A stretch of 53,268 bases of DNA from an uncultured Oscillospiraceae bacterium (GCA_959596515.1 CAUFXR010000005.1:1-53268); one strand, 5' to 3'. Shown: positions 42,385 to 51,964, counted from the stretch's first letter. Made by a program: numbers and translations. Notes: generated by a model from the sequence alone, not told the origin.

Positions 42385-44592
42385 TTACGCTCCTCCTTGG
42401 ATCAGAATCCTGTCTACAACCAGTTTTCTGAACTCTGGAGTAAGGGAACAGAAATAAGCGGTGAATCCGGTAACCCGTACTACCAAATCAGGATACTTGG
42501 AGGGGTCCTTATCCGCCTCTAAAATCTGCTGGCCATTTACAATATTGATGTTCAGAAGCGTGGCGCCCTGTTCAAATAATGTCAAAATATAGTCGGCTAT
42601 TTTTTGTACCGCCTCATCCCCGCGCCCCATGCCGGGATCAAGCTCCAGCTGCACCGGCGCTGTATTGCCATAGCCCGGCTGTACCGCGCAAATCGAGTTG
42701 CTCATAGCGGTTAGAGCGCCATCCTTCCGAAAGCCAGGATGCGGGTTGGCGCCGTGGTTAATAGGCTCGAAAGCGTGGCGTCCGTTTGGGGTAGCGCCCA
42801 CCTGCTTTCCGAGCGCAATGGTACCGGACCAGCTGAACCATCCGGGAATAAACTCATAGCCCGGATATTTTTCGCTGACAGCCCGCACCTGCTCGGAGTA
42901 GGATTTGGAAATTCTTACCGCCCACTGATCGCTGATGGTATTTCCACCTCCATACCGGGAGCTGTGAGACAGCATCTGACGCACAAGCTCTCCGCCCTCG
43001 TCCTGAAAATCTGTTTTTAAGTGGTGGTACAGTGCTTGCCAGTCGATCCGTTTTTCCTCCTCGACCCGCTGCTGCAAGGCGCCAAAGGAATCCGCTACTG
43101 TCGCAATGGCAGTGCCATCCATGCACATATTGTAATACATAGCGCCGCCGCAAGTCATATCCAGACCCTTTTCAACAGGGCCATGGCTGATCAGGTTCAG
43201 CATCAGCTCCGGCTCGTTATACTGCTGATACTTTAAATGGAAATCCAAGCCCTCAGCGGTTACCTCCACCGCACGAGCCATATGTTTTTGATACAGCTCC
43301 CACAGCCGTTCCGTGGAATAGGGACCTTCCTGGCTCATCATCTCATCCAGCGCCACCTCAAACACCTTGGCGCTGTTAATTTTCACACAGTCGTTTAAGC
43401 TGTACTCAAGGCCCGGAAGGCTCATCCAGTGGCAACCCACCGCGATTCTCCGCCTTGCCAGCGACTCTGGATAACCTAGTCTCATAAAGCCTGCGTTTAA
43501 CGCTTCGTCTCCTGAGAAGCGGGGCCATCCATTTTTATTTTTGAACAGGTAATCTACCGCTTTATGCAAAAATTTCCGGTCAATATTTTTATCAACTCTT
43601 ACAGTGATATTGCATGCGGCATCCAGCTTGTCGGCACCTTCCAAAACCATATAGCTGAACTCGCTCAGCAAGGGCTTTCCATTTTCATCCGTCCCGCCGA
43701 TCTGATAATAGTGGGGGTCGTTCAGCAGCAGGCAGGCGATGTAGAAGATCGCCTCGTCTCTGGTAATCCTCCCAGCCTCCAAGTCAGCATCGTAATACTG
43801 CTTCAGTACCTCATCCAATTGGAATCCGGCGCCGTCTCTGTTGTAGGTTCGGCTGGCCATATTGAACCAGCATACCCACTGGCAGGCTTCGCGCATGGTT
43901 TTAGGCGCACCATTCAGAATATTGCGGTTTACCTGGGCCATTTGCCGCAGGTTCTCCTTCAAAACCGGATGGCGTTCCACCTCGGCCATCCTCTCACCTT
44001 CCGCTATCGCCCGAGAGATCCAGTTTTGAATTCCCCGGATCACCAATTCCTCCGCGTCGTAAAATTCCGCGTGCTCCGGATGCTTTTTCCGGTAAAACGC
44101 AAGCTTTTCCAGCAAGCCGCCCCAGCCTAAGCTTAACCCAAGCTGGTAATCGCCGCCGAAATGGGCGTCGGAACCGATGCCGGAAACGATGCCGTAAAGC
44201 TTCTGCTCCGGCTTCAAATAATCATAAGAAAAGTTTGGATTCCAATGCAGCCCCTTTTTCGGTGATTTTTCTTCAAACCAAATCATGCTGAACATCCAGC
44301 GGCAGGAAAACGCATCCACCGGATCAATGTAAACCGGATGCTCGCACATCAGCTTATGGAAGTTTTTGCTCCAGCCGTCATAGCCATACCAGGAACCGTT
44401 TTCATGGTTGGGGATGCAGTGAAATTGATAATTTTCAGGAGCCGGAATGCTTCCGTAATCATCGCCATCCTGATACACCTTCATCTTGGATTTGATCTGA
44501 GTTTCCTCCAGCTTTCTCTGCTTCAAAATCTTAATCCTGTCGTCATACCCCATAGGCGTATCCGGCTTAAAGATATTAATTCTGTTGACCAT
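42385..44592 (-). CDS. Glycyl radical enzyme with Cys-His-Trp active site
   Basis: A 735-residue pyruvate formate-lyase-like glycyl radical enzyme, somewhat shorter than the usual 780-850. The C-terminal radical loop RVTGFTAYF places the glycyl radical on Gly709. The thiyl cysteine is Cys387 in AVGCHWMSLPGLEYSLND, aligning with the family GCVEPSxPG loop. The Cys-x-Glu of dehydratases and lyases is absent (His-Trp follow the Cys), and the Cys-Cys of pyruvate formate-lyase is also absent. The N-terminal GIGSDAHFGGDYQLGLSLG segment matches other GREs. The activase gene ends 19 bases upstream. The operon of sugar uptake and oxidoreductase genes points to a carbohydrate-like substrate; the reaction is unknown. 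Confidence 0.9.
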   Translation of the reverse strand: MVNRINIFKPDTPMGYDDRIKILKQRKLEETQIKSKMKVYQDGDDYGSIPAPENYQFHCIPNHENGSWYGYDGWSKNFHKLMCEHPVYIDPVDAFSCRWMFSMIWFEEKSPKKGLHWNPNFSYDYLKPEQKLYGIVSGIGSDAHFGGDYQLGLSLGWGGLLEKLAFYRKKHPEHAEFYDAEELVIRGIQNWISRAIAEGERMAEVERHPVLKENLRQMAQVNRNILNGAPKTMREACQWVCWFNMASRTYNRDGAGFQLDEVLKQYYDADLEAGRITRDEAIFYIACLLLNDPHYYQIGGTDENGKPLLSEFSYMVLEGADKLDAACNITVRVDKNIDRKFLHKAVDYLFKNKNGWPRFSGDEALNAGFMRLGYPESLARRRIAVGCHWMSLPGLEYSLNDCVKINSAKVFEVALDEMMSQEGPYSTERLWELYQKHMARAVEVTAEGLDFHLKYQQYNEPELMLNLISHGPVEKGLDMTCGGAMYYNMCMDGTAIATVADSFGALQQRVEEEKRIDWQALYHHLKTDFQDEGGELVRQMLSHSSRYGGGNTISDQWAVRISKSYSEQVRAVSEKYPGYEFIPGWFSWSGTIALGKQVGATPNGRHAFEPINHGANPHPGFRKDGALTAMSNSICAVQPGYGNTAPVQLELDPGMGRGDEAVQKIADYILTLFEQGATLLNINIVNGQQILEADKDPSKYPDLVVRVTGFTAYFCSLTPEFRKLVVDRILIQGGA

Positions 44593-44611
44593 AAAGCTCT
44601 TCCTTTCTCTT

Positions 44612-45514
44612 TCAGCCTACTCTCACAGGAAGCCCGGATTTCCGCTTCGCGACCTGCTCCAGGCGCTCGGCGTCCTCTGTCTTGGTGGGACGGGTTCCGG
44701 CAAAATCATTTTTCACCTGCAAGGCGTCGTATTTACTTTCTCCCAAAGGATTGAACAGCAGAAGCTCGTAATACTGCGCGCCGCCTAAACTACCTACGTA
44801 TTCCGCGATATTTCCGATTTCCTCCTCGCTGTCGTTTACGCCTGGGATAACCGGAGTCCGCACTAAATAGGGTTTTTCGGAATCCGCAATTCTTTTCGCA
44901 TTTTCCAGGATGCGCTGGTTGCTGACCCCGGTCCATTTTTTATGAGCGCTGCTGTCAAAAACCTTAATATCAAACATGACCAAATCCACAAAGGGCATCA
45001 GGCTTTCATAAACGCTCCAGGGAGCGTATAAGTTCGTTTCAATAGCGGTGGAAATATTCTCGTTCTTCAGAGCTTTCAGCAGTTCTACAGCAAATTCAGG
45101 CTGTGAGGATACCTCGCCACCGGAAAGCGTCACGCCTCCGCCTGAGTTCCGATAATAGGCTCGGTCCTGCAAAATCTCAGACATGACCTCTTCCACAGTC
45201 ATCTCTTTTCCAGACATCACCAAAGCTCCAGTAAAGCAATTTTGAGCACAGGCACCGCAGTCGGTACACACGGATCGGTCATAATGCAGCATACCGTTTT
45301 CTATGGTTCTGGCTCCCGCCTTGCACGCCTTTACACAGGCACCGCAGCCAATGCAGTTTTTCGGATACACCATCAACTGCGGCTTGACAGAGAGAGTTTC
45401 CGGATTATGGCACCATTTGCACGCCATATTGCATCCTTTGAAAAATACCGTGGTGCGTATTCCCGGCCCATCCTTCAACGAAAATCGTTCAATTTCTGTG
45501 ATAACACCTTTCAT
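44612..45514 (-). CDS. Glycyl radical enzyme activating enzyme (radical SAM)
   Basis: A 300-residue activase. The radical SAM cluster motif CNMACKWC (CxxxCxxC) lies near residues 28-35. Two inserted ferredoxin cluster motifs follow, CIGCGACVKAC and CTDCGACAQNC, as in activases of GRE eliminases. SAM-binding TLSGGE is at about 148-153. It generates the glycyl radical on the downstream GRE by abstracting hydrogen with a 5'-deoxyadenosyl radical. AGGGG lies before the ATG. Confidence 0.93.
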   Translation of the reverse strand: MKGVITEIERFSLKDGPGIRTTVFFKGCNMACKWCHNPETLSVKPQLMVYPKNCIGCGACVKACKAGARTIENGMLHYDRSVCTDCGACAQNCFTGALVMSGKEMTVEEVMSEILQDRAYYRNSGGGVTLSGGEVSSQPEFAVELLKALKNENISTAIETNLYAPWSVYESLMPFVDLVMFDIKVFDSSAHKKWTGVSNQRILENAKRIADSEKPYLVRTPVIPGVNDSEEEIGNIAEYVGSLGGAQYYELLLFNPLGESKYDALQVKNDFAGTRPTKTEDAERLEQVAKRKSGLPVRVG

Positions 45515-45668
45515 TTCCTGTTCCCCTTTCTTTGGGATTTCGCGCCACGCAAACAGGGAGACCCTCCCCCTCAGGCGGCGCCTCCCTGCTGCGTTGGATA
45601 CTCGAGACGCAGCGGTAAGCTCAGCCGCCGCGCTATATTCTATTATAATCTCCTCAAGCTGCTTAGGA

Positions 45669-46796
45669 TTACCGGCCCAGCTCCTGGAAGGTAACCTCTC
45701 TCCCCAGCCGGGCGGATTTGTAAAAGGCCTCGATCATGGACACCACATTCATAACCTCATCCTTCCGGATCGGATATTCCTCTATGGTCATTTCTCCGTT
45801 GAGCACCTTCAAAATGTAGTCCATTTCGTGAATATGTCCGGTAAAATTTGAAAGCTTAGAATAAGGATCGGGGAAAACCCTGGGAATAACATCCGTCTGA
45901 TAAACGCCCTGGGTAGTCATCAGCTTCAAGCCGTCGTTGCCGATGGTGAGTCCTCCCTTGTCGCCGCAGATGCTTACCGTATTGGTGTTGGGAAGATTCA
46001 GTGCCCACGAAATTTTAAAAGTAACGGTCATGCCGTTGTCCAGCCGAATATATCCGTTGGCGAACTCCTCAACGTCAAATTCCTTCATATCAAATTTTCT
46101 TGGCGTAAACAAACCGGTAGGCGCTCCGCTTTCTGCATTAGAAAACTCAATATTTTTTTCCTTGTTGACAATCTTGGTTACCGCACTTCCGCTGACTGCC
46201 ACCATTTTCGGGTTTCCGGATAGATACATCAAGTAGTCGCACATATGGACGCCCAAATCACAGAACGCACCACCCACGTTTTCCTTCGCCATATGGAACA
46301 TTCCCCATCTCGGAACACCGCGACGTCTAACCAAATTCAAATCCGCGTAATAGATTTCTCCCAGGCATCCACTCTGCACCAGGCTGGCGGCCGCTTTGAA
46401 AATGCCGATAAAGCGCATAGACTGGATTACGAACAGATGCCTGCCGGCCTGATCCGCCGCGCGGAACATTTCTTCGGCATCCGCGCAGTTCATCGCAACG
46501 GGCTTTTCACAAACCACATGGCAGCCTGCCCGGAAGCCGGCCAGGGTATACTCCTTGTGGTAGGCATTAGGAGTACATACCGAGATAATATCCGGTTTTT
46601 CTTCTTCCAGCATTTTATAGGGATCCACATAATACTTGGGAATCCCATGCCGCTCGGCAGTTTCTCTCGCCGCTTCCTCCCGGATATCCGCCACGGCTAC
46701 GATTTTCACCTTATCTCCCATAGCTTGATAGGCGGGAATATGCGCCGCATTACAGATCATGCCATTACCGATAATCGCAACTTTATATTGTTTCAT
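45669..46796 (-). CDS. Gfo/Idh/MocA-family oxidoreductase C
   Basis: A 375-residue NAD(P)-dependent dehydrogenase. The N-terminal Rossmann loop is IIGNGMICNAAHIPA, and the EKP motif (VVCEKPVAMN) carries the conserved Lys. The second domain has the typical GGAFCDLGVHMCDYLMYL with Asp and His of the active site. The ATG at 46796 has GAGGAG about six bases upstream; a longer frame beginning at 46895 lacks one. Family members oxidise sugars, inositols or glycosides, or reduce keto-sugars. It is placed just before the activase gene. Confidence 0.88.
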   Translation of the reverse strand: MKQYKVAIIGNGMICNAAHIPAYQAMGDKVKIVAVADIREEAARETAERHGIPKYYVDPYKMLEEEKPDIISVCTPNAYHKEYTLAGFRAGCHVVCEKPVAMNCADAEEMFRAADQAGRHLFVIQSMRFIGIFKAAASLVQSGCLGEIYYADLNLVRRRGVPRWGMFHMAKENVGGAFCDLGVHMCDYLMYLSGNPKMVAVSGSAVTKIVNKEKNIEFSNAESGAPTGLFTPRKFDMKEFDVEEFANGYIRLDNGMTVTFKISWALNLPNTNTVSICGDKGGLTIGNDGLKLMTTQGVYQTDVIPRVFPDPYSKLSNFTGHIHEMDYILKVLNGEMTIEEYPIRKDEVMNVVSMIEAFYKSARLGREVTFQELGR

Positions 46797-46838
46797 TTTG
46801 TTCTCCTCTGTTTCTGAATCTAAAAGTATTTTCACCGA

Positions 46839-46866
46839 GCCGACCTTTGCCGTTTCGAAGGCCGGC
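46839..46866 (-). repeat. Intercistronic stem-loop
   Basis: GCCGACCTT and AAGGCCGGC pair with one wobble around a 10-base loop, between the isomerase and oxidoreductase genes. It may modulate mRNA stability inside the operon. Confidence 0.5.
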
Positions 46867-46913
46867 CCGTATCTTTTACAATGGTGTTGAAACATTGCGC
46901 CGACAGAAGAAAA

Positions 46914-47801
46914 TCAATATTCTCCCGCCAGGCAAAGCTTCAGATGATCCAGCGCCTGCTTATTATAGCGGCGGGGATTATCCGTAAACTCAAGCTCAAC
47001 CGACAAATTGCCGTCATAGCCGACATTCTTCAGTGCCTGGATTACCGCGGTATAATCGCAGATGCCGCATCCCGCGGGGATATTGTTCCGAGAAACCGCG
47101 TCGCTGTCCTTGCAGTGAACGTTGAAAATGTGCTCGCCGCCCAGCATATAGATGGTCCATTCCGGGTCGATATGCTGCATAATCAGATGGTTGGTATCCA
47201 GTTGGATGCCAAAATCAGGGTCATTAATATCCTCCAGCATTTTGAGCATCGCATGAGGAGTGGAAACCATGGTATACGGGAAGCACTCCACGGACATCCG
47301 CAGCCCATATTTTTTGGCGACTTGCAGGCACTTGCGGAAGCTTTCCATCAAGGTTTCCCAATCTTTCTGATAGCAGTAGTCGGCCGGCATATGATAGCCT
47401 TGCTTGATCGCCGGAGCCGCAGGATTGAATTTCCAGGGAGTTGCTCCGCAAGGCATAGGCACCAGAGTGGATACAATTTTGCAACCGATCCATTTCGCCG
47501 CTTGCGCAGCCTTTTCAAAATACTTGAGACTGTTTTCCCGCTTTTCACAGCAGGCGTTCCATTTGAAATCTTGAAAAACGAAAACATTCGGTTCCAGTCC
47601 AATGGATCTGGAATGCTCTCCCAGCGTCCTGCAGGCTTCCTCGGTAAAGAACTTATCTAAGGCCTCAGGCGTCCCCAGGTAATCCACGCCCTCAAAGCCC
47701 AGGCCGCGGATCTGGTCCGCAATTTTGATTAAAGAATCCCCCTCGGGCATATCCTCCGGAATCGGCGTCCAGCCCCAAGATACATTTGCTAATTTCATCA
47801 T
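46914..47801 (-). CDS. TIM-barrel sugar isomerase/epimerase (AP endonuclease 2 family)
   Basis: A 295-residue xylose-isomerase-like barrel. The metal-site residues are recognisable as Glu in MSVECFPY, Asp and His in IQLDTNHL, His in FNVHCKDSD and Glu in LSVELEFT. Such enzymes interconvert keto-sugars, inososes or 3-keto-glycosides and often pair with Gfo/Idh/MocA dehydrogenases, as here. AGGAGG is four bases before the first ATG and seven before the second (47798); the second is likely used. Confidence 0.88.
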   Translation of the reverse strand: MMKLANVSWGWTPIPEDMPEGDSLIKIADQIRGLGFEGVDYLGTPEALDKFFTEEACRTLGEHSRSIGLEPNVFVFQDFKWNACCEKRENSLKYFEKAAQAAKWIGCKIVSTLVPMPCGATPWKFNPAAPAIKQGYHMPADYCYQKDWETLMESFRKCLQVAKKYGLRMSVECFPYTMVSTPHAMLKMLEDINDPDFGIQLDTNHLIMQHIDPEWTIYMLGGEHIFNVHCKDSDAVSRNNIPAGCGICDYTAVIQALKNVGYDGNLSVELEFTDNPRRYNKQALDHLKLCLAGEY

Positions 47802-47831
47802 CTTTCCTCCTATTGATATTGATTTATTTTT

Positions 47832-48959
47832 TTATCCAATCGTCCAGCAAGGAGTTTTTACCTCCTCCATTTTCAACGACCGACTGGAACGGAGACCCGC
47901 GTCCAGCATTGCCGCTGACCAAAGATTATTGTTCAAATCCAAGGTAGCATGCAGAGGCTCTCCAGTCTCAAGATGGTGGAACACCTCTTCCGCTAAATTT
48001 GACCTGCCAGCAGGCAGAGGGTAATCGTCGGAACTGTATACCTCATTGGGGGTAGTGGAATATCTGTCGTGATACACGCTCACATTAGCAGGGATTCCAT
48101 GGCCGTCCCCGTTTTTCACAATCAAAGCGCCCTTTTCTCCCCAAACGATAGGTCCTGAAGCGTAGCCGCTGCTGACTGTGTTCCAGGTTCCCTCCAAAAT
48201 TGAAACCGCTTCGGGATACCGAACCATCAGAGAAGCGTAATCCTCCGCATCGCCAAACCGGTGGTTAAAATTGGCTTTCAGCCCATAGACGCCCAGCGGC
48301 TTCTCTCCCAGATACCAGTTAGAGAGGATGGTACCGTAGCAGCAGTAATCCAGCATGCTTCCGCCGCCGGCAGCCTCCTGATGCCACCATTCCTTGCCCA
48401 GCTGGCGATCCGTCATAACCTGGCCGTAAGAAAACGGTCCCAGGGAATCCGGATTCCGAAATTGGAAACGATATACTTTGCCGATTACGCCCTCGCTTAC
48501 CAGCTTCTGTCCTAATCGAACACTTGCTCCCCAGGTAGTCGGCCAGTTAATGATACAATCTGCTTTACCGATTCGGGAGGCCCGTGCGATGGCCATAGCA
48601 TGCTCTGTAGAAGAGGCCAGCGGCTTCTCCACAATTACATGAATGCCCCTCATCAGGATTTCCGGAATAACGGTTCCATGATACGCGGTCTCGCAGTTTA
48701 CCAGCACCAGGTCCGGCTTCAGCTCCAATAGCTGCTGATAATCCTCAAACACCTCAGTAAAGCCGCATTGCTCCTGGCATAGCTTTAAGTTCATGCTGCG
48801 GCTGGAGCTCTCAAAGTATTCTGATTCCACCATTGGCTTCACATCTGCGGCTCCGATCCATTCCACCCGCTCCGGCATGGCTAAAAAAGGCTTAATCTGA
48901 TCTAAGACATGCATATGGGCAAAGCCCACTAATCCAATGCGATATTTCTTTTTCATCAT
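47832..48959 (-). CDS. Gfo/Idh/MocA-family oxidoreductase B
   Basis: A 375-residue member with a divergent nucleotide loop (LVGFAHMHVLDQI), the EKP lysine in VIVEKPLASS and the catalytic-region GGGSMLDYCCYGTIL. The Gly-rich loop differs from the GxGxxG/A of its two neighbours, so the cofactor grip or the direction of reaction may differ. GAGGTAAG lies before the first of two ATG codons. It is separated from the isomerase gene by 30 bases. Confidence 0.85.
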   Translation of the reverse strand: MMKKKYRIGLVGFAHMHVLDQIKPFLAMPERVEWIGAADVKPMVESEYFESSSRSMNLKLCQEQCGFTEVFEDYQQLLELKPDLVLVNCETAYHGTVIPEILMRGIHVIVEKPLASSTEHAMAIARASRIGKADCIINWPTTWGASVRLGQKLVSEGVIGKVYRFQFRNPDSLGPFSYGQVMTDRQLGKEWWHQEAAGGGSMLDYCCYGTILSNWYLGEKPLGVYGLKANFNHRFGDAEDYASLMVRYPEAVSILEGTWNTVSSGYASGPIVWGEKGALIVKNGDGHGIPANVSVYHDRYSTTPNEVYSSDDYPLPAGRSNLAEEVFHHLETGEPLHATLDLNNNLWSAAMLDAGLRSSRSLKMEEVKTPCWTIG

Positions 48960-48996
48960 TGCTTACCTCATTTACTATGTATTACAAGCCCGTTTC

Positions 48997-50094
48997 TCAA
49001 AACGTGGTATGCAGGGGAACAATGCTTCTTGTCTCGATGGCCTCTGGGATGGTGCACATAATATCCACCACATGTCTAGCATGCTCAGGGGGCAGCCCTA
49101 CGGGACGGTCTTCTTCGATGGCATAGATCAGATCCTGAACCACCTTGCATTGGAAGAAATTCATCTCGCGGGCCGGAATATCCCACTCCATCGGCTTCAG
49201 CCAGCCGCGGATTCCCCGTTCCGGCGCGTCAAGATAGACCTCTAAGGAATTCATAGGATTTATGCTCCCACGGTTCACAAAAGAAATCGTTCCCATGGTG
49301 CCGAAGATTTCCATCTGGGGCGCTCTGCTGTCTTTTTGGCAGAAGCCCGATTCCACCACCGCCATGGCTCTGTCTCCGTAATCCAGGGTAATGATGTAAT
49401 TATCATACAGCTGGTCCGCCTGGATTTTCATCCCGTCAAAGGTCCCGGTTCTCACAGTACGGACAGGCTCTGAAATTTTTGCCATACAGCCTACCGCTTT
49501 TGCCGGCCCCAAAATTCCTGTGGTCATAGTCAGACCGTGAACGCCCATATCATACAGGGCGCCGCTTCCGGGGCGGTGGAACCAGGTGGGATCTGCGGTG
49601 CGGTACTGGAAGTACTCGGGGCCTCCGTGGCAAACATTGGTATGAACCTTCATGACTTCTCCAATGCAGCCGTCCTTGATCAGCTTTTTCGCAAACCTGA
49701 TATCATCCCGCAGCATATGGATTGGGGAAGCGGCATACTTCACGCCGGCCGCTTTCGCAGCTTCGATCTGCTCGGTTACTTCTGCCACTGTTAAGCCTAC
49801 CGGCTTTTGAGAGTAAAGGTGTTTTCCCGCCTTTAGCGCTTTCATATTGATCTCATGATGAGCCGGGATCGACGTGGTATTCATCAGAATCTCAAAATCG
49901 CACTTTTCCAGCAGTTCGTCAATGCTGGTGTACCATGCCGGCACATTAAATTTTTCCGCGTAGTCTTTCGCCCGCTCCGGAATAATATCGCAAACCGCCA
50001 CCATATCCGCTTCAGGGATATCTTTGATCCTGGGCAGATAGGTATTGTCCGCAATTGATCCGCATCCGATCAGAGCAACCTTCCATTTTTTCAT
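48997..50094 (-). CDS. Gfo/Idh/MocA-family oxidoreductase A
   Basis: A 365-residue member: nucleotide loop LIGCGSIADNTYL, lysine motif LYSQKPVGL (the usual Glu of EKP replaced by Gln), and active-site GSGALYDMGVHGLTM with Asp and His. GGAGG lies eleven bases before the ATG. It is the first catabolic gene after the transporter genes, so it may carry out the first oxidation of the imported compound. Confidence 0.87.
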   Translation of the reverse strand: MKKWKVALIGCGSIADNTYLPRIKDIPEADMVAVCDIIPERAKDYAEKFNVPAWYTSIDELLEKCDFEILMNTTSIPAHHEINMKALKAGKHLYSQKPVGLTVAEVTEQIEAAKAAGVKYAASPIHMLRDDIRFAKKLIKDGCIGEVMKVHTNVCHGGPEYFQYRTADPTWFHRPGSGALYDMGVHGLTMTTGILGPAKAVGCMAKISEPVRTVRTGTFDGMKIQADQLYDNYIITLDYGDRAMAVVESGFCQKDSRAPQMEIFGTMGTISFVNRGSINPMNSLEVYLDAPERGIRGWLKPMEWDIPAREMNFFQCKVVQDLIYAIEEDRPVGLPPEHARHVVDIMCTIPEAIETRSIVPLHTTF

Positions 50095-50171
50095 TTTGTT
50101 TCATTCCTCCATTACATTTGAATTTAAGGTAATGCTTTTCTGAATTCTCTGTTCGCTTTACAGCTCAGGTA

Positions 50172-50993
50172 TCAGCTTTTTATTCCTGAGGTGGCAATTC
50201 CCTGAACGAAAAACCTCTGTGTAAACATGAAGAAAATAATCACAGGGAATGCCAAAAGGAATACACCGGCAAGAGTAAGGTTTTCCTGCTGGAAATGCTC
50301 GTTATTTACCGTTTGCATTCCTACCACCAGAACATATTTATCCACTGTAGTGATAAACGTGGAAGGTACCAGGTATGAGTTCCACGTACCGGTAAAATTA
50401 AAAATAGCGATGGTTGCCAGCAGCACTCCTGAGATTGGCAAGATAATCCGGAAATAGGTTCCGAACCGGCCAAGCCCGTCAATACGTGCGGCCTCCTCCA
50501 GTTCCTCTGGAATTCCATAAAAAAACTGCCTGGACAAAAAGATAAAAACGGTCGAAGATAAATACGGAAGGATAAGCGCCAAAAGCGTATTGACCAGTCC
50601 CATCTTGGCCATCATGATATACTGCGGAAGCAAAACCAACTGGCCAGGAATCATCACGGAAAGCATCAGGCAAATAAAAACGACTTTCCTTCCCGGGAAC
50701 CGTAGCCTGGCAAGCCCATAACCTGCCAGCGGCGTAAAAAATATATTGCCCAAAACAACGGCCACGGTTGTAATAGCGGTATTGCCATACCATTTCATAA
50801 TCGGAAACTCTGAGAAAAGCTCCTTATAGTTGTCCAGGCTCCATAAGGCAGGCGAAACAAAGGAACCAATATACCGTTTTGGAAGCAACGAGTTATACAT
50901 TACATAAAAAACCGGAACCAAAAACAACAGTGCTAAAAGAATTAGAAAGAAATAGATCAAAATTTTTCCGACGATGCTCTTTTTTGTTTTCAT
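50172..50993 (-). CDS. Carbohydrate ABC permease (MalG type)
   Basis: A 273-residue inner-membrane permease with six helices. The EAA loop EELEEAARIDGLGRFGTYF couples to an ATPase. No ATPase gene is present, so a shared MsmK-like ATPase encoded elsewhere is expected. The ATG directly abuts the stop of the partner permease gene. Confidence 0.92.
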   Translation of the reverse strand: MKTKKSIVGKILIYFFLILLALLFLVPVFYVMYNSLLPKRYIGSFVSPALWSLDNYKELFSEFPIMKWYGNTAITTVAVVLGNIFFTPLAGYGLARLRFPGRKVVFICLMLSVMIPGQLVLLPQYIMMAKMGLVNTLLALILPYLSSTVFIFLSRQFFYGIPEELEEAARIDGLGRFGTYFRIILPISGVLLATIAIFNFTGTWNSYLVPSTFITTVDKYVLVVGMQTVNNEHFQQENLTLAGVFLLAFPVIIFFMFTQRFFVQGIATSGIKS

Positions 50994-51914
50994 TTACACT
51001 GTTCTCCTTCCCGCAAACTCCCGCACGGCGGATAAAACAAAAACAATCAAAAACAGAATGACCGCGGCGGCGCTTCCATATCCCATATCCATATAGCTGA
51101 AAGACTGCTGGTACAGGAAGGTAACCATAGTGCTGGTAGCGCCGGACGGGGAACCCAGCGGCGCCTGCTTTGACAGCGCCGAGATTTGGTCGAAAATCTG
51201 AAAAGCGGTGATCATACCGAAAGTCAAAACCAGATAGGTTGTATTCTTGATTAACGGCACGGTGATTTTAGTCAATCTCTGCCAAGCGCCGGCCCCATCG
51301 ACCTTAGCCGCCTCATATAGCTCAGCCGGAATCTCCTGCAGTCCGCCGATATAGATCACCATGTAAAAGCCTATCTGTTGCCACACATATATGATAATCA
51401 CGAACGCCAGCGCATATTTCGTGCTGGTAAACCAGCTCACATTTTCTAAGCCGAAAAGGGTGAAAAACTTAGTCGCGGGTCCATTCTTTACAAAAAAGTA
51501 CATAAAGAAAACCGTTACCGCCACAGCCGAAATCACGTAAGGGATATAGCAGCTGGAACGGAAAAATCCCTTGCACCGTATTTTTCCGTTTAGCATAACC
51601 GCGATTGTGAAAGAAATCAGAGTTATCAGCGGTACAACAATCAGCACCATAAAAAAGCTGTGTCCCATTGCCGCAAAAAATTTGGGATCGTGAAACAACC
51701 GGATATAATTATCTAAACCGATAAAAGCGTTGGTCTCCGGCGTCGCGTAATTATAATGATAAAAACTAATAGAAATTGCTCTCACAGCGGGATACAGGAA
51801 CCAGATCAGCCAAAAGGCGACTGCCGGCAGCACAAAAAGCCATCCGGCAATTGCTTCCTGTTTTCTTAATTTGCTGTATTTTTGTCTCTTTTTTCCTGTA
51901 TTCTCTGCCATCAT
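50994..51914 (-). CDS. Carbohydrate ABC permease (MalF type)
   Basis: A permease of about 306 residues. A basic head (GKKRQKYSKLRKQEA) precedes the first helix AGWLFVLPAVAFWLIWFLY. The EAA loop is AELYEAAKVDGAGAWQRLTK. AGAAAGG is only two bases before an ATG at 51920 but eight before the ATG at 51914, which I choose. It pairs with the MalG-type permease to import the substrate delivered by the lipoprotein. Confidence 0.9.
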   Translation of the reverse strand: MMAENTGKKRQKYSKLRKQEAIAGWLFVLPAVAFWLIWFLYPAVRAISISFYHYNYATPETNAFIGLDNYIRLFHDPKFFAAMGHSFFMVLIVVPLITLISFTIAVMLNGKIRCKGFFRSSCYIPYVISAVAVTVFFMYFFVKNGPATKFFTLFGLENVSWFTSTKYALAFVIIIYVWQQIGFYMVIYIGGLQEIPAELYEAAKVDGAGAWQRLTKITVPLIKNTTYLVLTFGMITAFQIFDQISALSKQAPLGSPSGATSTMVTFLYQQSFSYMDMGYGSAAAVILFLIVFVLSAVREFAGRRTV

Positions 51915-51933
51915 CCTCATAACCTTTCTTAAT

Positions 51934-51964
51934 GCCTCCCTACCGGCTCAACCAGCAGGGAGGC
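51934..51964 (-). repeat. Intercistronic hairpin after the binding-protein gene
   Basis: A 13-bp stem with two wobbles (51934-51946 with 51952-51964) and a 5-base loop, without a T-run. Such hairpins often hold binding-protein mRNA above permease mRNA by blocking 3' decay. Confidence 0.6.

Noticed and set aside
44338..44754. 138-codon plus-strand frame opposite the GRE and activase genes
   Set aside because: It is a shadow of two clearly identified genes on the other strand.
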